This document shows, in pieces, positions 1 to 5,473 of a stretch of 5,965 nucleotides of DNA (the first letter of the stretch is position 1; every line of letters starts with the position of its first letter). Source of the stretch: Alphaproteobacteria bacterium. GTDB lineage: Bacteria > Pseudomonadota > Alphaproteobacteria > UBA8366 > GCA-2717185. The notes below the pieces were generated by a model. That model did not search any database. It saw only the letters and a program-made list of their open reading frames with translations, and was not told where the DNA came from. Where the stretch lies: positions 1 through 5,965 of the forward strand of contig JAESSL010000177.1 of NCBI GenBank assembly GCA_016764135.1, given 5' to 3'. A program made the position numbers and the translations under genes.

Positions 1-1
1 G

Positions 2-1183
2 GCGGGCGTTGAAATCGCCGGTCTGCATGTCGGCCTGAAGCCCGCCAAGGGCGTGAAGGATCTGATGGTGGCGCGAATGGCGCCAGGGACCACAGCGGCG
101 GGTGTCTTTACGCAGTCAAAATGTCCGTCCGCACCGGTGGACTGGTGCCGGTCGGTGATTGGCGAAGGCCGCGCTCGGGCGCTGGTGGTGAACTCCGGCA
201 ACGCCAACGCGTTTACCGGTAACGCCGGCGACAAGGTTGTGCAGGAGACGGTGCGAGCGGCGGCGAAATTATTCAGTTGCCCCGAAAAAGAAGTCTACAT
301 CGCCTCGACGGGCGTGATCGGCGAACCTACGCCTGCGGATTATATCGCCAGCAAGCTGCCGGGTATGATCAAGGGATTGAATCCGAACGACTGGCAAGGC
401 GCGGCTGAAGGCATCATGACGACGGATACTTTCCCCAAGGCGGCGTCGCGCATTGTGGAGATTGGCGGCGTCGAGGTGACGTTGGCGGGGTTCACCAAGG
501 GATCGGGCATGATCGCGCCGGACTTGGCGACGATGCTGGGCTTCGTCTTTACGGACGCCAAAATTCCGGCGTCGGTACTGCAGAGCGTGCTGAAAAGCGC
601 GGCGGATAAATCCTTCAATTGCATCACTGTGGATAGCGACACCTCCACGAGCGACACAGTCCTGATGTTCGCCACCGGGAAGGGCGCTAAACATGAGGTG
701 GTGCAATCGGCGACGGATTCTCATATTCGCGCTTTTAGAGCGGCGTTGGAGGATTTGATGACCGACCTGGCGACGCAGATCGTACGCGATGGCGAGGGCG
801 CGCAAAAATTTATCACAATAGACGTGACCGGTGCCAAATCAGCGCAGTCGGCGCGTAAAATCGGATTGTCTGTCGCAAACTCACCTCTGGTGAAAACCGC
901 CGTTGCGGGCGAAGACGCAAATTGGGGACGAATTGTTATGGCGGTCGGCAAGGCCGGCGAACCTGCAGACCGGGACCTGCTGTCAATTTCCATGGGTGGT
1001 GTGATCATTACCGAAAAAGGCCAGCTTCGGGAGGGCTACGAAGAAGCCCCCGTTGCGATGCATATGAAAGGGCAGGACATCCATATTGGCGTTGATATTG
1101 GGCTGGGCCGCGGCAAGGCACGGGTTTGGACCTGTGATCTGACTCACGGTTACATTTCGATCAACGCCGACTACCGGTCTTGA
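2..1183 (+). CDS. argJ: ArgJ, glutamate N-acetyltransferase / ornithine acetyltransferase (5' end cut by window)
   Basis: This enzyme moves the acetyl group from N-acetylornithine to glutamate in the cyclic arginine pathway. Some members also make N-acetylglutamate from acetyl-CoA, and the sequence does not show which type this is. The frame is open from base 2 and the family match starts at once (AGVEIAGLHVGLK...KDLMV), so only about 10-20 N-terminal residues are missing. The GTG at 53 is an internal valine codon, not the start. Counting from base 2, the hallmarks are NSGNANAFTG (about 64-73), STGVIG (102-107, oxyanion-hole region), TTDTFPK (140-146) and KGSGMIAPDLATMLGF (from 166). In this family the precursor cleaves itself before the Thr of ATML, which becomes the nucleophile; here it is Thr177, codon 530-532. 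The C-terminus DLTHGYISINADYRS is typical and complete. mutT follows 7 bases downstream, probably in the same transcript. The identification is very secure. Confidence 0.97.
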   Translation, partial: AGVEIAGLHVGLKPAKGVKDLMVARMAPGTTAAGVFTQSKCPSAPVDWCRSVIGEGRARALVVNSGNANAFTGNAGDKVVQETVRAAAKLFSCPEKEVYIASTGVIGEPTPADYIASKLPGMIKGLNPNDWQGAAEGIMTTDTFPKAASRIVEIGGVEVTLAGFTKGSGMIAPDLATMLGFVFTDAKIPASVLQSVLKSAADKSFNCITVDSDTSTSDTVLMFATGKGAKHEVVQSATDSHIRAFRAALEDLMTDLATQIVRDGEGAQKFITIDVTGAKSAQSARKIGLSVANSPLVKTAVAGEDANWGRIVMAVGKAGEPADRDLLSISMGGVIITEKGQLREGYEEAPVAMHMKGQDIHIGVDIGLGRGKARVWTCDLTHGYISINADYRS

Positions 1184-1190
1184 GCCGACA

Positions 1191-1643
1191 ATGAGCGCGC
1201 CGGTTACGGGATGCTGGGATGAGTCAGAACGCGCGCCTGGCGACAAGCCGATCATTTTTGTGGTCGCCGTTGCATTGATTGACGTCGATGGCCGCATTCT
1301 GTTGGCGCAGCGGCCGCCGGGCAAAAAAATGGCGGGCCTGTGGGAATTTCCGGGCGGAAAAGTGGACGCTGGAGAAACGCCGGAAGCCGCTCTTGTGCGG
1401 GAGTTGCGTGAAGAACTGGATATCGACACGCGGCGGAGCTGTCTGGCGCCGTTGACGTTCGCCAGTCACGCCTATGAAGACTTTCATCTGATGATGCCGC
1501 TCTATTTGTGTCGCATCTGGAAGGGCACGCCGCGCCCTGTCGAAGGTCAGGTGCTGAAATGGGTGCGTCCCTACGACATGGGAAAATTCGACATGCCGCC
1601 CGCCGATTTACCTCTGGTGGCGATGCTGCAGGATTTTCTGTAA
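1191..1643 (+). CDS. mutT: MutT-type Nudix hydrolase, probable 8-oxo-dGTP diphosphatase
   Basis: This 150-residue cytoplasmic protein probably hydrolyses oxidised (8-oxo) purine nucleoside triphosphates to monophosphates, keeping them out of DNA. The fold starts near residue 20 (KPIIFVVAVALI). AQRPPGKKMAGLWEFPGG (39-56) is the characteristic MutT lead-in. The Nudix box spans residues 56-78: G56, E62, R70-E71 and E74-E75 supply the metal-binding framework. The glycine expected near its end is Asp77 (EELDI instead of EELGI). The C-terminal MPPADLP (135-141) aligns with the E. coli MutT segment carrying the base-recognising Asn119; here that position appears to be Asp139. ATG 1191 is used because the next in-frame start candidate (GTG 1260) lies inside the first strand of the fold. 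The ribosome site is weak (GAG of the argJ stop region). It sits 7 bases after argJ and converges on the next gene. The family is certain; the exact substrate is inferred. Confidence 0.92.
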   Translation: MSAPVTGCWDESERAPGDKPIIFVVAVALIDVDGRILLAQRPPGKKMAGLWEFPGGKVDAGETPEAALVRELREELDIDTRRSCLAPLTFASHAYEDFHLMMPLYLCRIWKGTPRPVEGQVLKWVRPYDMGKFDMPPADLPLVAMLQDFL

Positions 1644-1661
1644 GCGGTTTTCAGCAGGTTT
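1644..1661. other. Convergent spacer between mutT and the NDUFAF5-like gene, no clear terminator
   Basis: Only 18 bases separate the two converging stop codons. The region is T-rich on the plus strand, with a TTTTTATTTAGTTTTT run that reaches into the end of the minus-strand gene. I found no convincing GC-rich stem before it, so no intrinsic terminator is called. Transcripts from the two sides probably overlap at their 3' ends. Confidence 0.5.
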
Positions 1662-2594
1662 TTATTTAGTTTTTGGCGATGGCGTTGCGGAATCTCCCAA
1701 GGAGGTTTCTTCGGCTTCCAGGGCGTCCGCCAGCCGTGCGACGGCGCTTCCGGGGCGTAGGGGTTGTTGCTGCGATTCGTGCGGCGCCCATCCATGCAGG
1801 AAAATAACATCGAACGTTGCGTTAATGCGCCCGTCATTGTCGGCGTAACGCTCTTGATACAACGCGGCGGCGCGCATCATCACCGAGCGGGGCGTGAAAT
1901 GTTTCATGCGGCCGTGTACGGCGTTGGTTTCTCCCATGCCGCGTAAATCCGCCATTAAGCGGAAGGCGTCTTTATAGGTGACGTTGATCCTGTCCAGATC
2001 CGCGACCGGCAGGCTGAATCCCGCGCGTTGCAATAGCCCTGCGGCGTCGCCCAGCGCGACCATGGGAGAAATGCGGGGGCTGGCGCCGCCCAGCAATTCG
2101 CTCTCGGCGCTTAACAGACAATCCCTGAGTTCGTTTAATGTGTCGCCCCCAAATATTGTGGCGAGAAACAGGCCGTCGGGCCGCAAGGCATGGCGAATTT
2201 GTATCAGGGCGCCGGGCAGGTCGTTCACCCAATGGAGCGAAAGGTTGCTGGCGATTAGATCAAAAGTGTTGTCGCCGAAGGGCAGCAGCTCCTCGTCGGC
2301 GACCAGAGCGGCGATCAGACCGGCGACAGCGTTGGGAGACCTGACGTTGTCCGTCCCGCCTTGTGGTTGAGCGGAGACAATTAGTCGCTCGACGCCAAAT
2401 GTTTCTGGTGCGACGCCTGTGCGCCCCCCAAGGTCCAGCGCATCTGGAAAGGTTCTGCTGATGTCGGCCAGGCGGTCCCTCAGCCGCTCCGCGACTTCCT
2501 GAAACAGGAAATCAGGGTTGCCGCTATCGGCGTTTCCGCGAGGAAGACGGCGGCGCAAAAAGGCTCGGTCAAAAATTACTGGACTGTCGGTCAT
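1662..2594 (-). CDS. NDUFAF5-like SAM-binding protein (putative complex I assembly factor; methyltransferase fold)
   Basis: This 310-residue protein has a class I methyltransferase fold and matches NDUFAF5, the mitochondrial complex I assembly factor, along most of its length. Shared blocks are IFDR near the start (7-10), FDLIASNLSLHWVNDLP (111-127), ALRPDGLFLATIFGGDTLNELR (136-157), GGASPRISP (169-177), DLRGMGETNA (216-225) and HGWAPHESQQQPLRPGSA (267-284). Mitochondrial NDUFAF5 is reported to hydroxylate an arginine of NDUFS7 rather than methylate. A NuoB-directed role here is inference. Motif I reads DLGGRTG (54-60), and the acidic residue expected after strand 2 is not evident (IVSAQPQ, 72-78). 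The start is ATG 2594 because family similarity begins just after it. An in-frame TTG at 2630 would add 12 residues (MPLDLAIAILPG) and lies on a poor ribosome site. General annotation is often 'methyltransferase, BioC-like', but biotin synthesis is not supported by its neighbours. It converges with mutT and diverges from the rhodanese gene. Confidence 0.9.
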   Translation of the reverse strand: MTDSPVIFDRAFLRRRLPRGNADSGNPDFLFQEVAERLRDRLADISRTFPDALDLGGRTGVAPETFGVERLIVSAQPQGGTDNVRSPNAVAGLIAALVADEELLPFGDNTFDLIASNLSLHWVNDLPGALIQIRHALRPDGLFLATIFGGDTLNELRDCLLSAESELLGGASPRISPMVALGDAAGLLQRAGFSLPVADLDRINVTYKDAFRLMADLRGMGETNAVHGRMKHFTPRSVMMRAAALYQERYADNDGRINATFDVIFLHGWAPHESQQQPLRPGSAVARLADALEAEETSLGDSATPSPKTK

Positions 2595-2684
2595 GCCCGG
2601 CAATATGGCGATGGCGAGGTCGAGTGGCAATCAGCTTGTCCGGTTCGCCAATCGCTGCGGGTCAGTTCAGGGGCGCCAGTTCCC

Positions 2685-2713
2685 TTGTCGCGCCGGGGGG
2701 CCTGTCCTAGAGT
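2685..2713 (+). promoter_or_regulatory. Candidate sigma-70-type promoter for the rhodanese-comF genes
   Basis: TTGTCG at 2685-2690 (CTTGTC if read from 2684, close to the alphaproteobacterial CTTGAC preference) is followed after 17 bases by TAGAGT at 2708-2713. Each hexamer matches 4 of 6 bases of the TTGACA/TATAAT consensus and the spacing is ideal. Transcription would start near 2720, giving a leader of about 30 bases. The assignment rests on pattern only. Confidence 0.4.
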
Positions 2714-2736
2714 TGGTCTTTGATTCGAGAATGAAC

Positions 2737-2742
2737 AGGGGG
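2737..2742 (+). promoter_or_regulatory. Ribosome binding site of the rhodanese gene
   Basis: AGGGGG lies 7 bases before ATG 2750. It is a good Shine-Dalgarno match and supports that start codon. Confidence 0.7.
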
Positions 2743-2749
2743 TGCCGGT

Positions 2750-4342
2750 ATGGCGCAGAAAATTGATGCGGTCGCGTTGCGGGATGCGATACTGGATGGT
2801 GATGAAATCGCGGTTTTCGACGTGCGGGAAGAAGGTGTTTTTGGTCAGAGCCATTTGTTGCGCTCGATCAGCGTTCCGTTGAGTCGATTCGAATTTTTGT
2901 ACCCTAAATTTGCGCCGCGTCCTTCGGTCCGGGTGATCTTGATGGACGCCAATGATGGTCTTGCGGCGCGCGCGGCTGATATTTTGGCCGCCGCGGGCTA
3001 TAGCGACATTTCCATCTTGCAGGGCGGCGTTGATGGCTGGGGCGCCGCAGGTTTCGAGCTGTTCAGCGGCGTGAATGTGCCCTCCAAGGTCTTTGGCGAA
3101 CATGTTGAGCATCATTGCGGGACGCCGAATATTTCCGCTCAGGAACTTAAGGCGAAACTGGATGCGGGCGAGAATATGGTCATTCTCGACAGTCGCCCGA
3201 AGGACGAATATCACCGGATGAATATTCCGACGGGGATCGATTCTCCGGGCGCTGAACTCGCCTATCATGTGCGTGATCTTGCGCCGGACCCAGATACGCT
3301 GGTCGTTGTAAACTGCGCGGGACGCACCCGGTCAATTATCGGCGCGCAATCGCTGATCAACGCCGGAACGCCAAACAAGGTCATGGCGCTGACCAACGGA
3401 ACAATGGGTTGGCATCTGGCCGGGTTTGAGTTGGAAAACGGGGCCACGCGAAAATATGACGTAGTCTCCGATGCGGCCTTGGACTGGTCTCGCGACGCCG
3501 CAAAAAATGTCGCTGAAAAATACGGCGTTCGAAAAATAAGCGCGGAGGATTTGGCGCGCTGGCGTGAGGAAAGCGGAGACCGCTCGTTGTATACGTTGGA
3601 CGTTCGGTCTCCGGAGGAGTTCGCCGCCGGGACCGCCGAGGGGTTTCAATCTGCGCCCGGTGGGCAGCTGGTGCAGGCGACCGATGTTTATGTGGGCACT
3701 TATAACGCGCGGATCGTGCTGGGCGACGACACCGGCGTCCGCGCCACTATGACCGCAAGCTGGCTGGTGCAAATGGGGTGGCCCGAGGTTTTCATTCTGG
3801 ATGGCGACATCACGACTTTGCCAAAGGCGCAATCGTCGCGGCCGGCTTCGCCAAAAGAACTGGCGTCGATTTCGGTAAACAGTGTTTCGCCCGCCGAATT
3901 GAAAGCATGGGGCGACGATGTGGTTGTTCTGGATGTGGGCGAGAGCCTGTCTTTTCGCGACGGGCATATTCCCGGCGCCTGGTGGATTATTCGCGCTCGT
4001 TTGAAGGATGATCTGGCCGAGACGCCGTCGGCGTCCCGCTATGTGGTGACGAGCGCCGACGGTGTGTTGGCCAAATTCGCCGCCGCTGAATTGAAATCCC
4101 TGACGGACGCCGCTGTCTTTGTGCTTGAAGGCGGCGATGAAGCCTGGACGTCCGCTGGCGAGGCTACGGCGACCGGGTGGGAAAACCTCGCTTCCGCACG
4201 CGAGGATATTTTTTATAAACCCTATGACCGCGAGGGATCGCCGGAAGAGGCGATGCAGCAATATCTGACCTGGGAAATTGCATTGGTGGAGCAGATCAAG
4301 CGCGACGGTACGTTGACCTTCCCGCATTTTGACCCTGTGTAG
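2750..4342 (+). CDS. Tetra-rhodanese-domain sulfurtransferase-like protein with one apparent catalytic cysteine
   Basis: This 530-residue, probably cytoplasmic protein has four rhodanese homology domains in series, at about residues 3-104, 125-228, 262-355 and 377-472, then a conserved-looking tail (FYKPYDREG...YLTWEIALVEQ, 488-515). Rhodaneses carry sulfur as a persulfide on an active-site cysteine. Only domain 2 keeps it: Cys189 in CAGRTR (codon 3314-3316). The equivalent loops read DANDG (66-70) in domain 1, GDDTG (325-329) in domain 3 and TSADG (434-438) in domain 4, so those look inactive. Domains 1-3 keep the strand motif DVR/DSR (FDVRE, LDSRP, LDVRS); domain 4 has LDVGE. Typical domain-ending GG...W signatures occur at 92-97 and 461-466. 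No signal peptide or membrane segment is seen. Proteins of this build and length are, as I recall, annotated simply as rhodanese-related sulfurtransferases, with unknown acceptor. comF follows 8 bases downstream. Persulfide transfer or sulfide handling is inference. Confidence 0.9.
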   Translation: MAQKIDAVALRDAILDGDEIAVFDVREEGVFGQSHLLRSISVPLSRFEFLYPKFAPRPSVRVILMDANDGLAARAADILAAAGYSDISILQGGVDGWGAAGFELFSGVNVPSKVFGEHVEHHCGTPNISAQELKAKLDAGENMVILDSRPKDEYHRMNIPTGIDSPGAELAYHVRDLAPDPDTLVVVNCAGRTRSIIGAQSLINAGTPNKVMALTNGTMGWHLAGFELENGATRKYDVVSDAALDWSRDAAKNVAEKYGVRKISAEDLARWREESGDRSLYTLDVRSPEEFAAGTAEGFQSAPGGQLVQATDVYVGTYNARIVLGDDTGVRATMTASWLVQMGWPEVFILDGDITTLPKAQSSRPASPKELASISVNSVSPAELKAWGDDVVVLDVGESLSFRDGHIPGAWWIIRARLKDDLAETPSASRYVVTSADGVLAKFAAAELKSLTDAAVFVLEGGDEAWTSAGEATATGWENLASAREDIFYKPYDREGSPEEAMQQYLTWEIALVEQIKRDGTLTFPHFDPV

Positions 4343-4350
4343 CGACTGAT

Positions 4351-5076
4351 TTGGCGCGCATCGTACGGTTGCTGCTGGATAAGGTGTTGCCGCCCCGGTG
4401 CATTGGGTGCGGCGCCATTGTCGAGGATTCCGGCCTTTGCGGCGCGTGTTGGGGGGCGCTTCAGTTTTTAGGGCGCCCGGCCTGTGAGCGTTGCGCCTAC
4501 CCCTTTGAATACGCCGCGCCGGGGGAAACTTTGTGCTTGGCGTGTGTGCGGTCGCCGCCGACTTATGATCGCGCCCGCGCCGTCTTCGCCTATGACGATG
4601 CGAGCCGTTCTTTGGTGGTTGGGTTCAAGACCGCTGATAAAACCTATGGAGCGCCGACTTTCGCCGCCATGATGGGGCGAGCCGGCGAAGAATTGCTGGC
4701 GGAGGCCGCCCTGATCGTTCCCGTTCCGCTTCACCGCCGGCGATTGTTTATGCGTCGGTACAATCAATCCGCTCTGCTGGCGGCGAGATTGGCGCGGCGC
4801 GCCAGGGCGACGCTTGCGGTGGATTTGCTGGTTCGGCGACGCCACACACGCCTGCAGGGGCAATTGTCCGCCGATGCGCGACGTCGCAATGTTCAGGGCG
4901 CCTTTGAAATTCGGCGAAAGCGCAAAGCGATGCTCGATGGGAAACGCGTGCTTTTGATCGACGATGTCCTGACAACCGGCGCTACCGTGGATGAATGCGC
5001 GCGGGTGCTGCGTCGTGGCGGCGCCACTGCGGTCGATGTGTTGACGTTGGCGCGTGTGGTTCGTCCGCGCGGCTGA
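4351..5076 (+). CDS. comF: ComF family protein (zinc-ribbon plus phosphoribosyltransferase domain)
   Basis: This 241-residue cytoplasmic protein has the standard ComF layout. The N-terminal part has four CxxC pairs (Cys17/20, 30/33, 45/48, 62/65), expected to bind zinc. The rest is a type I phosphoribosyltransferase-like domain: VPVPLHRRRLFMRRYNQS (123-140), RRHTRLQGQLSADARRRN (163-180) and the PRPP-binding loop LLIDDVLTTGAT (201-212). ComF proteins are linked to uptake and processing of transforming DNA in naturally competent bacteria (B. subtilis ComFC, Haemophilus ComF). Most alphaproteobacteria carry one and its biochemical role there is not settled. The start must be TTG 4351: an in-frame TGA lies at 4330-4332 and no ATG or GTG occurs between them, while the family match begins almost at once (LLLDKVLPPRCIGCG). 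No good ribosome site precedes it. The 8-base gap after the rhodanese stop therefore suggests translation coupled to that gene. Confidence 0.93.
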   Translation: MARIVRLLLDKVLPPRCIGCGAIVEDSGLCGACWGALQFLGRPACERCAYPFEYAAPGETLCLACVRSPPTYDRARAVFAYDDASRSLVVGFKTADKTYGAPTFAAMMGRAGEELLAEAALIVPVPLHRRRLFMRRYNQSALLAARLARRARATLAVDLLVRRRHTRLQGQLSADARRRNVQGAFEIRRKRKAMLDGKRVLLIDDVLTTGATVDECARVLRRGGATAVDVLTLARVVRPRG

Positions 5077-5120
5077 TCTAACATTTTCGTGTTTCGGGTT
5101 GTACATCCATGAATTGGGAA

Positions 5121-5130
5121 ATACATGTAT
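5121..5130. repeat. Perfect 10-base palindrome, possible operator
   Basis: ATACATGTAT reads the same on both strands. A TACAT copy 20 bases upstream (5102-5106) is in the same orientation as the TACAT inside the palindrome. The palindrome overlaps the weak -10-like hexamer of the spacer, a position where a repressor could act. No known regulator is recognised, and a 10-base palindrome in AT-rich DNA may be chance. Confidence 0.25.
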
Positions 5131-5155
5131 AGAAAGTGACAATGTGTGATTTTCT

Positions 5156-5160
5156 GAGGG
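5156..5160 (+). promoter_or_regulatory. Ribosome binding site deciding the grxC start
   Basis: GAGGG (within TGAGGG, 5155-5160) lies 8 bases before ATG 5169. It is better than anything in front of the in-frame alternatives GTG 5136 and ATG 5142, and would be buried inside the coding region if those were used. Confidence 0.65.
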
Positions 5161-5168
5161 TTCCCTCC

Positions 5169-5432
5169 ATGGCTAAAATTGAAATTTACTCCAGCCCGTT
5201 TTGCGGGTTCTGTTTTCGCGCAAAAGACTTGTTGAATAAAAAGGGCGTGGCGTTCGAAGAAATCGACGTGATGATGAATCCGTCCCGGAAGGCGGAGATG
5301 CTTCAACGGTCCAATGGCGGGCGAACTGTTCCGCAAATTTTTATTAATGATCGTCATATCGGCGGATGCGATGATTTGTTCGCCGTCGAGGCCAAGGGCG
5401 AACTTGACGCTTTGTTGTCCGCGGCGACCTGA
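5169..5432 (+). CDS. grxC: Glutaredoxin 3 (GrxC)
   Basis: This 87-residue cytoplasmic thiol oxidoreductase reduces disulfides and glutathione mixed disulfides using glutathione. Its length is normal for GrxC. The thioredoxin-fold features are in order: strand KIEIYSSP, a dithiol active site CGFC (Cys12 and Cys15), the cis-proline segment TVP (53-55) in GGRTVPQIFIND, and the glutathione-binding GGCDDL (65-70). The active site is CGFC rather than the CPYC of E. coli; I recall CG(F/Y)C forms in alphaproteobacterial relatives. ATG 5169 fits the family N-terminus (MAKIEIY) and has a good ribosome site. Upstream in-frame starts would add 9-11 residues (such as MCDFLRVPS) of no family character. The third cysteine, Cys67, is in the GGCDDL motif, which is common in this family. 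The amidase gene follows after a duplicated junction, so the two are probably co-transcribed. Confidence 0.95.
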   Translation: MAKIEIYSSPFCGFCFRAKDLLNKKGVAFEEIDVMMNPSRKAEMLQRSNGGRTVPQIFINDRHIGGCDDLFAVEAKGELDALLSAAT

Positions 5433-5472
5433 CCGGGAGCGTCGTCATGCCTGATCGGGGAGTTTCGTCATG
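5428..5472 (+). repeat. Adjacent tandem duplication covering the grxC stop / amidase start junction
   Basis: Two directly adjacent copies, 5428-5449 (22 bases) and 5450-5472 (23 bases), align with 19 identical columns of 22 plus one single-base gap. Each runs from CCTGA, through a purine-rich GGGAG ribosome site, to an ATG. The cores are GGGAGCGTCGTCATG (5435-5449) and GGGAGTTTCGTCATG (5458-5472), 13 of 15 identical. The first copy contains the grxC stop TGA (5430-5432); the second ends with the amidase ATG. Confidence 0.8.
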
Positions 5473-5473
5473 A
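5447..5473 (+). CDS. Eight-codon mini-ORF overlapping the amidase start (possible leader peptide)
   Basis: The first copy of the duplicated junction supplies an ATG at 5447 with its own GGGAG ribosome site (5435-5439, 7 bases upstream). It reads MPDRGVSS and stops at TGA 5471-5473, overlapping the amidase ATG as ATGA, a classic translational coupling arrangement. The peptide resembles nothing known and may be only a by-product of the duplication. Whether it is translated cannot be told from sequence. Confidence 0.3.
   Translation: MPDRGVSS
5457..5462 (+). promoter_or_regulatory. Ribosome binding site of the amidase gene
   Basis: GGGGAG sits 7 bases before ATG 5470. It supports that start over the upstream ATG 5447, which is in another frame and ends after eight codons. 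Confidence 0.65.

Larger units (their letters stand above)
2595..2749. other. Divergent intergenic region between the NDUFAF5-like and rhodanese genes
   Basis: These 155 bases lie between two divergently oriented start codons and should hold promoters for both sides. A plausible plus-strand promoter is listed separately. On the minus strand I saw no hexamer pair good enough to call. If the TTG at 2630 were the true start of the minus-strand gene, the spacer would shrink to about 119 bases. No riboswitch-like or repeat structure is visible. Confidence 0.6.
5077..5168. other. AT-richer spacer before grxC
   Basis: This 92-base gap is visibly richer in A and T than its surroundings. It holds a palindrome (5121-5130), a weak promoter-like pair (TTGTAC 5099-5104 and TACATG 5122-5127, 17 bases apart, about 3 of 6 matches each) and very short reading frames such as ATG 5109 to TAG 5132 (7 codons). 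grxC may have its own promoter here, but the evidence is thin. No terminator hairpin was found after comF. Confidence 0.4.

Noticed and set aside
53..1183. GTG 53 as the start of argJ
   Set aside because: The frame is open back to base 2 and the upstream residues match the ArgJ N-terminal region, so the gene begins outside the window.
1644..1680. The T-rich stretch after mutT as an intrinsic terminator
   Set aside because: No stable GC-rich hairpin precedes the T runs on either strand.
2595..2630. TTG 2630 as the start of the NDUFAF5-like gene
   Set aside because: The extra 12 residues have no family match, TTG is a rare start, and similarity begins just after ATG 2594. Neither start has a strong ribosome site, so some doubt remains.
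2591..3268. A 225-codon minus-strand frame spanning the divergent spacer and the rhodanese N-terminus
   Set aside because: It overlaps the start of the rhodanese gene and the start of the NDUFAF5-like gene, and its product has no family character.
3332..4327. A 331-codon open frame on the minus strand opposite the rhodanese gene
   Set aside because: It is antisense to a well-supported coding region, has low-complexity Arg/Gln/His-rich composition typical of GC-driven shadow frames, and shows no recognisable domain.
4468..5142. A 224-codon minus-strand frame opposite comF
   Set aside because: It is a shadow of the zinc-ribbon and phosphoribosyltransferase coding sequence, with no recognisable motif of its own.
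5136..5168. GTG 5136 or ATG 5142 as the grxC start
   Set aside because: They add residues foreign to the glutaredoxin family, and the best ribosome site (5156-5160) serves ATG 5169.
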